This document shows positions 35,971 to 45,597 of a stretch of DNA of 64,000 bases, in pieces. Position 1 is the first letter of the stretch. Every line of letters starts with the position of its first letter. The translations under genes were made by a program, and so were the position numbers. Under the pieces are notes generated by a model that was not told the origin of the DNA, did no database searches, and saw nothing but the letters and a program-made list of their open reading frames with translations. The DNA is from JAFDYH01 sp049840875 (lineage in GTDB: Bacteria > Bacteroidota > Bacteroidia > Chitinophagales > Chitinophagaceae): assembly GCA_049840875.1 (NCBI GenBank), contig JASGJE010000019.1, positions 248,001 to 312,000 of the forward strand. The letters run 5' to 3'.

Positions 35971-37149
35971 ATGAAAAGGGATAAGCAGCCAAAAGATATT
36001 AAATCAGCCTACCGGGTATCTTACCTGATGGCGGCTTATCTAAAAAAAACCATTACTCCCAAAGAACAAGAAGAGCTGAATGCGTGGATTGCAGAAGGAG
36101 AGGAGAACCGGCTTTTATTCGAGGAACTAACAAATTCTGAAAACTCCGAGAGAACACTGAAAGAATATGAAGCGAGTGATCCAGAAGAGTATTTAGCGAA
36201 CAGTAAAAAGAATCTCGAGTTTAGTCCGCCCGCTCCAAAACTCAATATGACGTTTGTTGGTATTGCTGCGGCAACATTGATTATTCTTGTTGTTTTTGTT
36301 TTCCTGAAACCATTCAGTAAAAAGACCGGTAAGCAAGATGAAATTGTCAAGGCCTCTCCAGATTTATTACCCGGAGGTGATCAAGCCATCCTTACATTCA
36401 GTGATGGAAAGGTATTTAATTTAGGAAAGATAAGAGACACTGTCATTGATAAAAGTCACTCGATCGGGATAAAAAATGGATTATTTTCCTATCCGGAAAA
36501 AGTTCCTGACAAACTCGATTATATTGAAATCAGTGTTCCCCGAAAAGGATTTTATAAAGTTAATTTACCCGACGGTAGCATCGCGTGGCTTAATTCGTCA
36601 TCTTCTATCCGTTATCCTACATCATTCATCGACGCAGAGCGAAAAGTTTCAGTTACCGGTGAAGTTTTCCTCGACGTGAAACATATTGATAATTACCCTT
36701 TGAAAGTAGAAGCAAATGGCATCATGACGGAAGATATCGGTACATCTTTCAACATTAACAGTTATGCAGATGAGGAGAGCCTGGCAGTGACACTTGTTGA
36801 AGGTAGTATTCAAGTTTCGACGTCAAAGGAATCGAAGACGATTCTGCCAAATGATCAGATCAAAATTTCCCGAGTCGGTGTGGTGACTATTGTTCCGAAT
36901 GTGAATGTGCAGGAAATTACGGGGTGGAAGAACGGCGAATTTAAATTCGTCAATACAGCGCTGCCCGTAATTATGCGCCAGGTTGCAAGATGGTACGACG
37001 CTGAGGTTGTTTATAAGGATAGTGTCAACATCCATCTCAATGCAACTATCAGCAGGGGAGTGCCCGTATCACGGTTACTCTACCTGTTATCACAAACCGG
37101 TGATGTACATTTTGAAATAGAAGGAAATAAAATTTTTGTCATGAAATAA
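35971..37149 (+). CDS. FecR-family anti-sigma / signal-transducing protein
   Basis: Inner-membrane regulator of 392 residues. The N-terminal cytoplasmic anti-sigma segment (ITPKEQEELNAWIAEGEENR) is followed by one transmembrane helix near residues 91-109 (TFVGIAAATLIILVVFVFL), the FecR sensor domain (VNLPDGSIAWLNSSSSIRYP, AERKVSVTGEVFLDVKHIDN, TSFNINSYADEESLAVTLVE) and the C-terminal domain contacting the TonB-dependent receptor (QVARWYDAEVVYKDSVNIHL). It normally pairs with an ECF sigma factor encoded just upstream, but none is present here. It is followed by SusC, SusD and TlpA-like genes. Confidence 0.95.
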   Translation: MKRDKQPKDIKSAYRVSYLMAAYLKKTITPKEQEELNAWIAEGEENRLLFEELTNSENSERTLKEYEASDPEEYLANSKKNLEFSPPAPKLNMTFVGIAAATLIILVVFVFLKPFSKKTGKQDEIVKASPDLLPGGDQAILTFSDGKVFNLGKIRDTVIDKSHSIGIKNGLFSYPEKVPDKLDYIEISVPRKGFYKVNLPDGSIAWLNSSSSIRYPTSFIDAERKVSVTGEVFLDVKHIDNYPLKVEANGIMTEDIGTSFNINSYADEESLAVTLVEGSIQVSTSKESKTILPNDQIKISRVGVVTIVPNVNVQEITGWKNGEFKFVNTALPVIMRQVARWYDAEVVYKDSVNIHLNATISRGVPVSRLLYLLSQTGDVHFEIEGNKIFVMK

Positions 37150-37157
37150 AAAGGGCT

Positions 37158-37209
37158 GCCCAGAAAAAAAGCCAGCAGTGCTCTCAACACCGCCGGCCGG
37201 CGTCTGGGC
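37158..37209. other. Nested inverted repeats between fecR and susC-like genes
   Basis: Outer arms GCCCAG (37158-37163) and CTGGGC (37204-37209) enclose a perfect 12-bp palindrome CGCCGGCCGGCG (37191-37202). It could form a terminator or attenuator that separates regulator from transporter expression. Confidence 0.45.
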
Positions 37210-37268
37210 TATCCCAATCAGAAAATCTACCAGGACCATCTATTGTATAACCCAAACTTAACAAAGCT

Positions 37269-40200
37269 ATGCAACTGCATTTGTATTGCAATGGGCATCC
37301 ATTGTACTTAAACTTGAACCGAAGAACCTATCTTACTATGAGAATTATCAGTATCCTGCTTTTTGCTGCGGGTATCCATTGCTCGGCGAGAGGATTTTCC
37401 CAACAAATAACTCTATCCTTTCACAATGCAAAGCTCACTGAAGTTCTATACGCGCTGGAGAATCAAAGCAAATTTAAATTCATTTACAGTGCAGAATCGA
37501 TGGCTGCTTCATTGCCTGTAACAATTGAAGCGAAGAATGAATTGTTTGAAAGCGTTTTAAAAAGGTGTTTTGATGGACAACCACTGATATATAATATCGA
37601 GGAGGCTTTTGTAATCATAAAAACAAATAAGCAAGCAGCGACGCGAACTGCCGCTTATACACCAATTCATGGAAAAGTTTTAAATGAATACAATGAACCT
37701 GTAGTGGGCATAACAATCAGTGTTAAGGGAACGAACAAATTGACGGCTTCAGATGTAAAGGGAGAATTTGTGTTAACGGACGCTGCCATCGGCACTCTCT
37801 TAGTTATCAGTGGCGCAGAAATCGAAGACCAGGAAGTCAATGTTTATGCTGATAATATTGTTATCAAAGTAAGAACCAGGATTGGAGAATTAGATAAAGC
37901 AATAGTAATCGGATATGGTGAAACTACGAGGCGTGTCAGCACAGGCAGCGTGACGAAAGTTGGTTCCGACATAATCAGTTTACAGCCTGTTTCAAATCCT
38001 CTCGCCGCCCTTCAAGGGCGAGTACCCGGTCTTATAGTTACATCAACAAGCGGTTTGCCCGGTGCGTCATTTAATGTGCAAATAAGAGGACAGAATTCAC
38101 TAAACCCAAACCCAAATGAAATTTATGTGAATCCGTTGGATAATCCTTTGTTTATAATTGACGGTGTCCCTTTTGCACCCCAGAATACCAATACCAACCT
38201 GTATTCTTCCGCTGTCTCACCTGGTTTAAGCCAACTGTATCAAAATCCCTATGGCGGAATCAGTCCGTTCAATAGTATCAATCCAAACGACATTGAAAGT
38301 ATCGAGATACTCCGCGATGCGGACGCCACCGCCATCTACGGATCGAGAGGTGCAAACGGAGTAATCCTTATCACCACAAAAAAAGGAAAAGAAGGAACAA
38401 CACGATTTAACATTAACCTGAATAGCGGCATTAGCAGGACTACCCGAACGATGTCAATGATGAATACCCAGCAATATTTACAGATGCGAAGAGAAGCAAT
38501 CGCTAATGATGGGTATGTGCCAAGCAATGATCCCTACGATCCCGGTTACGCACCAGACCTATTGGTTTTCGATTCTACAAAATTTACTGACTGGAAAAAA
38601 TATTTTTTGGGCGGGAATGCGCAGGCGACTGATCTTAATGCAAGCCTTACAGGGGGCACAAGTAATACCCAGTTCTTAATCGGAGCGGGATTTAACAATC
38701 AGTCTTCCATTTTGCCTGGTGATCTTGGTTACCGACGGGGATCATTCAATATGAATTTTAAGTATACTTCACCTGACAAGCATTTTTCAGTTGAAGTATC
38801 TTCCAACTATTCCAGCGACAGAAATAATTCTTCGTCTGCACCAGATATACTTCAGGCTTTTACACTTGCACCTAATAATCCAAATCTTATAGATGAAAAT
38901 GGAAATCTTGTCTGGAATTATAAAGGCGTTTCTATTAAGAATTCCTTAGGCTATCTGAAACAAAAATATCTCTCAACCCATAATAATCTTATAAGCCATT
39001 TGCTCGTTAACTATGAAATCATTCCGGGGCTGAATGTGCGCACCAATTTTGGATATAGTCAGTTTACTGGTAATGAAACATTGCAAGTTCCGAGATCAGC
39101 CCAAGATCCAGCCCTTAACCCAACTGCGTATGCCTCTTTCGGAAGAAATCAATTTGATGCATGGATTATGGAACCCCAACTGGAGTACCGGAAACCAATT
39201 TCGAAGGGAAAACTAAGCCTACTTTTCGGGAGTACTATTCAACAAAATAGCAATTCAAGAAACAGCGCTGACGGATACGGCTATGCGAGCGACATTTTAC
39301 TTGGATCTATATCAGGAGCGAGAATAACCTATAATTCAGATGGCTATTCACAATATAAATACGTTGCTGCGTTCGGACGAGTAAATTATATCTGGGACAA
39401 TAAATATATTCTCAATTTAAACGGGAGAAGGGATGGTTCCAGCCGTTTCGGCCCAGGTAACCAGTTCGGCAATTTTGGTTCTGTTGGTGCGGCGTGGATT
39501 TTTTCGGAAGAAAAACCTTTTAAGAAACATCATACTATTTTTAGCTACGGAAAATTTAAAGCAAGCTATGGTACTACCGGAAACGATAATATCGGAGACT
39601 ACCAATATCTTACCCGGTGGGCTACCAGCACCCAGACAAACGGCGTTGTTTTTATGGGAAATAACACCTATCTCCCACAGAACCTTTCAAATCCAAACTT
39701 TAGCTGGTCAATAACCAAAAAATTAGAAGGCTCAATGGAGGTGGGATTTTTTAAAGACCGCCTTCTACTAAACGTTACATGGTTTCATCATCGCAGCAGT
39801 AACCAGTTAATTACATATTCTTTGCCTTCCCAGTCCGGGTTTACAGGTGTAACGGAAAACTTTCCCGCGGTTGTACAAAATACAGGTGTCGAAATCTCCG
39901 GCAACATTTCAATTGTCAAACAAAAGAGTTTTACGTGGTTATCTTCCCTTGCAGTTACTATTCCGAGGAATAAATTGATCCGTTTCGCCGGAATCGAAAA
40001 TTCAAGTTATTACTACCTCTACACAGTTGGCCAACCGTTGGACATGCTCAACCGTGTCCTGCTTTCCGGGGTTAATCCATCTACGGGAGTATATGAATAC
40101 CACACCAAAGAAGGTAATTCAATTTCTCCCAACACGACTGAAGATGCGGTGGTTATCGGTAGCAGTGGACCCAAATATTATGGCGGAATAAATAACAGTT

Positions 40201-40655
40201 TTTCGATTAAGGGATTCCAGGTCGATTTATTTTTTGAATTGCGAAAACAATTAGGACAAAATTATCTAAGTTCAGCGCTAAGTTATCCTTCAGGTTATGT
40301 ACAGAATCAACCTACGGACCTTCTTCGCCGCTGGCAAAAAGCCGGCGACCAAACAGGCATAGAAAAATTTACTTCAAATCCGAGTTCCGATGCTGCAGTC
40401 GCTGCCGTTTATTTCCCTTATTCAAATGGCGCCTATAGTGATGCCTCGTATATAAGGCTAAAAACATTTTCTATTTCGTATAGTATCCCAAACGACATCC
40501 TTCAAAAGACCGGATTGCAACGATGCCTTATTTATGTCCATGCGCAGAATTTATTCACCATTACGCATTATAAAGGAAATGATCCTGAAACGCAAAGTTT
40601 TTATTCAATCCCACCACTAAAAGCAATTGTAGCCGGATTATCGCTTACTTTTTAA
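37269..40655 (+). CDS. SusC/RagA-family TonB-dependent outer-membrane receptor
   Basis: Outer-membrane importer of 1128 residues. It has a signal peptide (ISILLFAAGIHCSARGFSQ), an STN domain that talks to FecR (LTEVLYALENQSKFKFIYSA), a carboxypeptidase-like domain (VLNEYNEPVVGITISVKGTN), a plug with PLAALQGRVPGLIVTSTSGL, and the SusC signature DIESIEILRDADATAIYGSR then GANGVILITTKKGKEG. The rest is the beta-barrel ending in LSLTF. It would import oligomers together with the SusD-like lipoprotein. The start at 37269 gives the long N-terminal extension often seen with STN-containing receptors; an ATG at 37338 is the alternative. Confidence 0.97.
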   Translation: MQLHLYCNGHPLYLNLNRRTYLTMRIISILLFAAGIHCSARGFSQQITLSFHNAKLTEVLYALENQSKFKFIYSAESMAASLPVTIEAKNELFESVLKRCFDGQPLIYNIEEAFVIIKTNKQAATRTAAYTPIHGKVLNEYNEPVVGITISVKGTNKLTASDVKGEFVLTDAAIGTLLVISGAEIEDQEVNVYADNIVIKVRTRIGELDKAIVIGYGETTRRVSTGSVTKVGSDIISLQPVSNPLAALQGRVPGLIVTSTSGLPGASFNVQIRGQNSLNPNPNEIYVNPLDNPLFIIDGVPFAPQNTNTNLYSSAVSPGLSQLYQNPYGGISPFNSINPNDIESIEILRDADATAIYGSRGANGVILITTKKGKEGTTRFNINLNSGISRTTRTMSMMNTQQYLQMRREAIANDGYVPSNDPYDPGYAPDLLVFDSTKFTDWKKYFLGGNAQATDLNASLTGGTSNTQFLIGAGFNNQSSILPGDLGYRRGSFNMNFKYTSPDKHFSVEVSSNYSSDRNNSSSAPDILQAFTLAPNNPNLIDENGNLVWNYKGVSIKNSLGYLKQKYLSTHNNLISHLLVNYEIIPGLNVRTNFGYSQFTGNETLQVPRSAQDPALNPTAYASFGRNQFDAWIMEPQLEYRKPISKGKLSLLFGSTIQQNSNSRNSADGYGYASDILLGSISGARITYNSDGYSQYKYVAAFGRVNYIWDNKYILNLNGRRDGSSRFGPGNQFGNFGSVGAAWIFSEEKPFKKHHTIFSYGKFKASYGTTGNDNIGDYQYLTRWATSTQTNGVVFMGNNTYLPQNLSNPNFSWSITKKLEGSMEVGFFKDRLLLNVTWFHHRSSNQLITYSLPSQSGFTGVTENFPAVVQNTGVEISGNISIVKQKSFTWLSSLAVTIPRNKLIRFAGIENSSYYYLYTVGQPLDMLNRVLLSGVNPSTGVYEYHTKEGNSISPNTTEDAVVIGSSGPKYYGGINNSFSIKGFQVDLFFELRKQLGQNYLSSALSYPSGYVQNQPTDLLRRWQKAGDQTGIEKFTSNPSSDAAVAAVYFPYSNGAYSDASYIRLKTFSISYSIPNDILQKTGLQRCLIYVHAQNLFTITHYKGNDPETQSFYSIPPLKAIVAGLSLTF

Positions 40656-40666
40656 TTTAAACATTT

Positions 40667-42052
40667 ATGAAACCTTTTGTCACCTATATAATTATTGTTA
40701 CAGTAAGTTTTACAGCGGTGCGTTGTAAGAAGCTAATTGAGATCCCTGCACCCAAAAGCCAGCTTGTATCTTCCGATGTATTCAGCGATAGCATTAATGC
40801 TACCGCGGCTGTCCTTGGTATTTATACAACGATGAATAGCTATTCGACTATATTTACTTTCGGTAACGGAGGTATAACATTATACACCGGTTTATCATCG
40901 GATGAACTCGTACCGTCAAGACAAACCGTCGCAGATAAGGAATTTTATGAAGACAAAATCAGCCCGTCGAATAACTCCAACTGGACACTCTGGATCAATG
41001 CCTACAAAATAATTTACCAGATCAATGCATGTATTGAGAACGTATCCGCCAGCAACGCACTGAATACAGCGCTTAAAAACCAACTTACCGGAGAATGTTT
41101 ATTTATGCGGGGGTTTGTGTACTTCAACCTTGTTAATCTTTTTGGTGATGTTCCCTATCTGACCGGTTCTGCCTATACAATCAATTCTGTAATGCCAAGA
41201 ACAGGTATGGACTCTGTATATCATGGTATCGTTTCAGATCTAACAATTGCCAGGCAATTACTGACAGCAGGTATATCACCTATACCTGCTCCGAAAATAA
41301 GACCTGATAAAAATGCTGCCACAGCTCTTCTTGCGAGAATTTATTTATACACAGGGAGTTTCGCGCAGGCCGAAAGTTTTGCGGGAGATTTGATCAATTC
41401 CACCGATTATTCCCTGGAAGCTGACTTAAATAACGTGTTTACATCAGGCTCCAATGAAACTATCTGGAGCCTGCCTCCTTTACAAAAAGGATTTGAAACG
41501 GCAGAAGGCTATCAATTCATCCCTTACCTGCCATCAATTATTCCTTATTATATCTTAAACAAATCATTACTGGAAGCATTCGAGCCAAATGATTTAAGGG
41601 AAGCCGCCTGGGTGGCAAGCAACACGTTGGATACTTCAATATATTATTATCCATTCAAATATAAACTTAGTTACGATGGTAATTCCACACCAGCAGAGAA
41701 TACCGTTTATCTCCGACTTGCAGAACAATATCTCATTAGGGCAGAAGCGAGAGCGAGACAGCATAATACAGAAGGAGCATTGAATGATCTTAATGTCATC
41801 CGTAGCCGCGCTGCCCTTGAACGTTATACCAATGTCAATGAAGATTCACTCATCAATGCGATCAATCACGAGCGTCAAATTGAATTATTCTGTGAATGCG
41901 GCCATCGTTGGTTTGACATTAAGCGAACCGGCACGATAAATTCTGTGCTAACCCTGATAAAGCCAGGATGGGATAGTCATGATACGTTATACCCTGTTCC
42001 GGTTACTGAAATCCAGTCTAATCCTTCGCTTCAACAAAACCCCGGTTATTAA
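40667..42052 (+). CDS. SusD/RagB-family nutrient-binding lipoprotein
   Basis: Surface lipoprotein of 461 residues that caps the SusC-like barrel. The lipobox is TAVRC (Cys20). SusD features include GECLFMRGFVYFNLVNLFGD, VPYLTG, TALLARIYLYTGSFAQAESF, LRLAEQYLIRAEARARQ and the C-terminal RQIELFCECGHRWFDIKRTG. It begins 12 bp after the receptor. Substrate not predictable; no glycoside hydrolase or peptidase accompanies it apart from the thioredoxin-like gene. Confidence 0.96.
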   Translation: MKPFVTYIIIVTVSFTAVRCKKLIEIPAPKSQLVSSDVFSDSINATAAVLGIYTTMNSYSTIFTFGNGGITLYTGLSSDELVPSRQTVADKEFYEDKISPSNNSNWTLWINAYKIIYQINACIENVSASNALNTALKNQLTGECLFMRGFVYFNLVNLFGDVPYLTGSAYTINSVMPRTGMDSVYHGIVSDLTIARQLLTAGISPIPAPKIRPDKNAATALLARIYLYTGSFAQAESFAGDLINSTDYSLEADLNNVFTSGSNETIWSLPPLQKGFETAEGYQFIPYLPSIIPYYILNKSLLEAFEPNDLREAAWVASNTLDTSIYYYPFKYKLSYDGNSTPAENTVYLRLAEQYLIRAEARARQHNTEGALNDLNVIRSRAALERYTNVNEDSLINAINHERQIELFCECGHRWFDIKRTGTINSVLTLIKPGWDSHDTLYPVPVTEIQSNPSLQQNPGY

Positions 42053-42062
42053 GAGTAAATGT

Positions 42063-43457
42063 ATGTCAGCCATGGACCGAATTATATTGTTGCGAATACC
42101 GCAATTGAGGCTTGCTATTTTGTTAATATTCATCTCGCTGGACCTTATAGCGCAGGAAAGCAAAATCAAACCGCTTATCAAAGGTGCAACCGTGCCCGAC
42201 CTGATATTTAAGGTGTATACAGGTGATAGTTTCAGCATTCATCGACTGTCAGATTACAGAGGTAAGATGCTTTTACTTGACTACTGGGGCGTCAACTGCG
42301 TCGATTGTATCGGATCTATGCCCAAGATACTTTCACTGCGGGAAAAATTCAAAGACAAGATGGAAGTATTACTTGTTACTCAAAATTCCAGATCTGATAT
42401 CAAACGTTTATGTAAACGGTTCGAAAAAAATCCGACCGCGAAAAAATGGATCGACGCCAGTTCGCAACTTCCATTTGTGACAGATGATTCCATAGTATAT
42501 AGACTTTTTCCGCATATCGGCAACCCTGTTCATATCTGGATTGATCCGACAGGGAATTATAAAATGACAGCCTATCCGAGTTCTACCACGATACAGAATA
42601 TATCAAGTTTACTCAATAATGAGCCTGTTCCACTAGATGAATTACGTTATGCAGAATTTGATAGTTACAGCCCATTGACATGGATTGATTCGTCTTTGCT
42701 TGGTTTAAACAATGTGAGATATTATTCCTTTATCACGCGGCATATTGAATTTGGCGGCGGATGGGGTACATTTTTCGCTGTATTAAAAGATACCGTTTCA
42801 AAACAACCACTCGGCCTCTCCTGTGTCAATAAAACCATACTTGAACTATATAAGATAGCCTATTCAGAGTGGTTCTCTTCAGAACCTGTAATTCCCGATA
42901 ACCGCATCATACTTGAAACAATCAACCCGTTTAAATTTACTTTGCCAGAATATTACCCCGATATTGATAAGTGCTGGAAAGAATGGTTTGACTATAACAG
43001 TTATTGCTACGCATCAATGGTGTACAATATGCCTCTTCGCGGAATTTATTCAAAGATGCAACAAGATATTGACCGATATTTTAGCGTCATCAGCAGAATT
43101 GAAAAGCGAAAGGTTTTATGTCTTGTATTAAAAAGAAGAGGGAGATTAAGAGAAACCTGTCTTTCAGGTGTTCAGGAAGCGCAGCAGTTAAATGATAAGT
43201 TAGTCCTTTATAATATACCAATAAATAATCTGCATATTTACCTGGCCAATTGTGCAGCATATAAATTTCCGTTACTTCCTTTTTTTAATGAGGCTGGTAG
43301 TAAGGGGAAAGTAAGTTTCTCCTTGCCCATACCGGAGGATTATAAACAAACTTCTTTTGATAAGTTGAACCAAACTCTGTTAAAGTATAATTTAATCCTG
43401 TCAAGAGAATATAGAAATATAAATATGCTTATACTTACAGACAAAGGTCTTCCGTAA
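42063..43457 (+). CDS. TlpA-like thioredoxin-fold protein
   Basis: From the ATG at 42063, 464 residues with an N-terminal hydrophobic signal (LRLAILLIFISLDLIAQ). The thioredoxin domain has the redox pair C79-V-D-C82 in YWGVNCVDCIGSMP, with an unusual VD dipeptide, and the cis-Pro region GNPVHIWIDPTGN. The C-terminal 250 residues form a separate domain of unknown function, as often found in TlpA-like proteins beside SusCD pairs. It follows SusD by 10 bp and closes the operon. Confidence 0.88.
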   Translation: MSAMDRIILLRIPQLRLAILLIFISLDLIAQESKIKPLIKGATVPDLIFKVYTGDSFSIHRLSDYRGKMLLLDYWGVNCVDCIGSMPKILSLREKFKDKMEVLLVTQNSRSDIKRLCKRFEKNPTAKKWIDASSQLPFVTDDSIVYRLFPHIGNPVHIWIDPTGNYKMTAYPSSTTIQNISSLLNNEPVPLDELRYAEFDSYSPLTWIDSSLLGLNNVRYYSFITRHIEFGGGWGTFFAVLKDTVSKQPLGLSCVNKTILELYKIAYSEWFSSEPVIPDNRIILETINPFKFTLPEYYPDIDKCWKEWFDYNSYCYASMVYNMPLRGIYSKMQQDIDRYFSVISRIEKRKVLCLVLKRRGRLRETCLSGVQEAQQLNDKLVLYNIPINNLHIYLANCAAYKFPLLPFFNEAGSKGKVSFSLPIPEDYKQTSFDKLNQTLLKYNLILSREYRNINMLILTDKGLP

Positions 43458-43458
43458 T

Positions 43459-43490
43459 AAAAGGATAGCACCGAGTGATACTATCCTTTT
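43459..43490 (+). terminator. Rho-independent terminator of the SusCD operon
   Basis: Stem AAAAGGATAG / CTATCCTTTT with a 12-base loop starts directly after the TlpA-like stop and ends in a T-run. Well placed and well formed. Confidence 0.82.
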
Positions 43491-43500
43491 TAATTTGCTT

Positions 43501-43828
43501 TTATTCATCATGTCTTTTCTGGCCAAAACCTGAAATGCTGTAAGTACCATTCAAATGTGTTCCTGTAACCTGGGTAGGAAGAAAGCCTACGACACAATTT
43601 TTTATAGCCGTCCCGGGACAAGTTCCGGTTGGCGGAGTCTCCGATTCGGGGCCCAAATAACTTACGTCATTATCACCCAGCGTAGTTGCGGGACCCTTTC
43701 CCTGAATTGGTCTGGAACCAAACAAGTGCCTGTGGCATTTTTTTGATTTCAGGTTTCTTTTCAGTTGTAAACGCATTCAACCCAACGGCCACCGCAATGG
43801 CGACGATTCCTAACAAATACTTTTTCAT
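43501..43828 (-). pseudogene. Small exported peptide (DUF6520-like), split by a frameshift
   Basis: The ATG at 43828 opens a signal peptide (MKKYLLGIVAIAVAVGLNAF) and EKKPEIKKMPQALVWFQTNS, then stops in this frame. The other frame continues from GKGPATTLGDNDVSYLGPES to CPGTAIKNCVVGFLPTQVTG. Joined, this is a roughly 108-residue secreted peptide with two conserved Cys, of a type common in Bacteroidota. One extra G in GGGAAAGGG near 43695-43703 would explain the shift. Function unknown. Confidence 0.65.
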
Positions 43829-44000
43829 ATTTTTTGGTTTAATTTGATTGCCTACCTTGTTAACCAGGTGTTCGGCGATTCCTGTTTATTATAATAAAGA
43901 GTTTTGTATTATTTTTTAACCCGACGATTCCTTCTTAGCTGTGCTAACCGGCGTAACATTGCTCGCCGTGCCGCCCCCAATCCTCTGAATGAAGAAGGGT

Positions 44001-44819
44001 TTAAGTTGCAGGTGTTATGTTCTCGCCCGATAAATTGCCAGGTAATTCCCTCCGCGCAAGCCGCCAACCGATATAACAGAGTACCGATAGAATTATATTG
44101 AATACTAAATGCTGCGTCCATGAGAGTTCTGAAATAACACCACCACAGGAACAAGGCAGTTTATTTGAAAAGCCCAACATGACCGCGATATATATGGTGA
44201 AGATGGTCATTATTATGAAAGAAGCCAGTAAGGGAGTTCTAAGTTCTACGTTATAAGTTTTAAGTTTTGAACCCGTAAAGCGGGTGTTTATCTGTGCCAT
44301 GAATAGAGCGATCGCGATCATGAGTTCAATAACAGGAACGGCCCATGCAATGAGAACACTGATTGGTTGGATTCCTGTGGCTATATTGATCGTGTTATAG
44401 AAAAGAGTGTGATGAATGAGTTTGTTTATGCCGGTATAGGTGAAGAGGAAGATTAGGAAATTTGATAATATGCTAATGTGCCAATGTGCAAATTTGGAAA
44501 AAGGTGTAGGGTTGAAATCGTGAGACGTGAATCGTGACCCTTCGCCTTTCGCCGGGGTCAGGGTGTGAGAAGACAGGAGATTGAAGGTAGAAGTTTTTTG
44601 TTGGGAGTTTGATGTTTGAGGTTGGAGGTTTGATGCCGGCCCTTCGGCGAGCTCAGGGTGATGTGTGGTGTCAGCTGCCGGTTGTGAGGTGTAGGAGTTA
44701 TGAGTCTTAGGTTTTACGTTGTAGGTTTTGGTTTGAAGGCTACAGGTTTTTAGTTCTGAAACCCCGAGAGAATATAATGCGCCTACTGTCTGCTGTTTTG
44801 TGTGGTGTCGTTCTTGCAT
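44001..44819 (-). CDS. MauE/DoxX-like membrane protein with repeat-derived N-terminus
   Basis: The C-terminal 160 residues match MauE/DoxX-like proteins: four helices, with FLIFLFTYTGINKLIHHTLF, IAWAVPVIELMIAIALFM, FTIYIAVMLGF and NKLPCSCGGVISELSWTQHL, the last carrying the family Cys pair. Such proteins support disulfide or redox processes in the membrane. The first 110 residues are read from repeat DNA (PELAEGPASNLQ from the REP-like element, FAHWHISILSNF from the octamer repeat) and there is no ATG, GTG or TTG close to the domain. A segment SKLKTYNVELRT between helices is also encoded by a repeat. It may be translated with this tail or be a pseudogene. Confidence 0.65.
   Translation of the reverse strand: MQERHHTKQQTVGALYSLGVSELKTCSLQTKTYNVKPKTHNSYTSQPAADTTHHPELAEGPASNLQPQTSNSQQKTSTFNLLSSHTLTPAKGEGSRFTSHDFNPTPFSKFAHWHISILSNFLIFLFTYTGINKLIHHTLFYNTINIATGIQPISVLIAWAVPVIELMIAIALFMAQINTRFTGSKLKTYNVELRTPLLASFIIMTIFTIYIAVMLGFSNKLPCSCGGVISELSWTQHLVFNIILSVLCYIGWRLARRELPGNLSGENITPAT
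44465..44780. repeat. Dense tract of text-like repeats and a REP-like element
   Basis: Holds octamers (ATATGCTA, ATGTGCCA, ATGTGCAA at about 44468-44491), a CCCT/AGGG hairpin at 44640-44658, and AC/GT-skewed stretches of the type TTTTACGTTGTAGGTTTTGG. The tract is open in one minus-strand frame and forms the N-terminus of the MauE-like frame. Confidence 0.7.
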
Positions 44820-45597
44820 GTATTAAAGATGCGACTTTTGAAAGGCCGTAGCGGTACGTGCACGGAGTGATTTTGTTTGAGGATGGAAGTATTCGGGGTG
44901 GAGTTGTAAGTATTACGTAATAAGTGGTAAGTTATAAGTAATACGCGGTTACGTTCATTAATGTGATAATTTACTGATGTGATAATTGAATGTTACCAGG
45001 AAGTAAGAAGACAGGAGAAGAATATAGCCCTTTGTCTCTTTGTCAAGCTTAGGATGAGCTCAGGGCTTTTAAGATGCGCAGCGATCGGAACGATGAAAGG
45101 AGCGTCGCAACGGAAGTTTAACCAGGGATTAAATGCCGGGAACCAGATTATAATAACAAATTCTTCCCTGGGTTTTTCTTTTAAAAGTTTTGCATGTATA
45201 TACAATACTAAAGACTACAAGTGGTGGTTATATAACCACCACCTGTTTCTTATAGATTTTATATACAGTGGGAAAACTTTTAAAAGATATGAGTTTTGAG
45301 TAATAACTTGTAAGTGTTGGTAGCAAGGCGTTCGTTTTACTTCTGGATTGACAGATAAAGAATTCAGAAGATAATAGATATTCTCCTTTAGGCCTTCGTG
45401 AAGTTCACAACGTCTCGCTACAAGTATATAGAAGAAGCGAAGAAGGATGTTTTATGGTGCGATAACCCAAAAGGGTCAGAAATTCTAAATAATTAAAAAG
45501 TCTTAGTCAAAATCCTTCTTTTAATCCTAGTTAACGGCAGATAGTGTTGGTCATGATTCACACATGATATATTTTAGTACTTAAATTGCTGCTGCCT
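44820..45597. other. Repeat-rich intergenic region before the 907-aa gene
   Basis: No gene seen over about 780 bp. 44900-44995 is another text-like tract (ATTACGTAATAAGTGGTAAG). A large hairpin lies at 45177-45287. Bases 45555-45562 TATATTTT are one mismatch from the TAnnTTTG -7 box and lie 36 bp before the ATG of the next gene. Confidence 0.45.
45177..45287. repeat. 111-bp hairpin with a perfect palindromic tip
   Basis: Outer arms CTTTTAAAAGTTTT and AAAACTTTTAAAAG pair perfectly, inner segments pair imperfectly, and the tip is a perfect 22-bp palindrome with arms GTGGTGGTTAT and ATAACCACCAC (45221-45242). The symmetry centre of the tip and of the outer arms coincide, so it is one structure. 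Confidence 0.75.
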
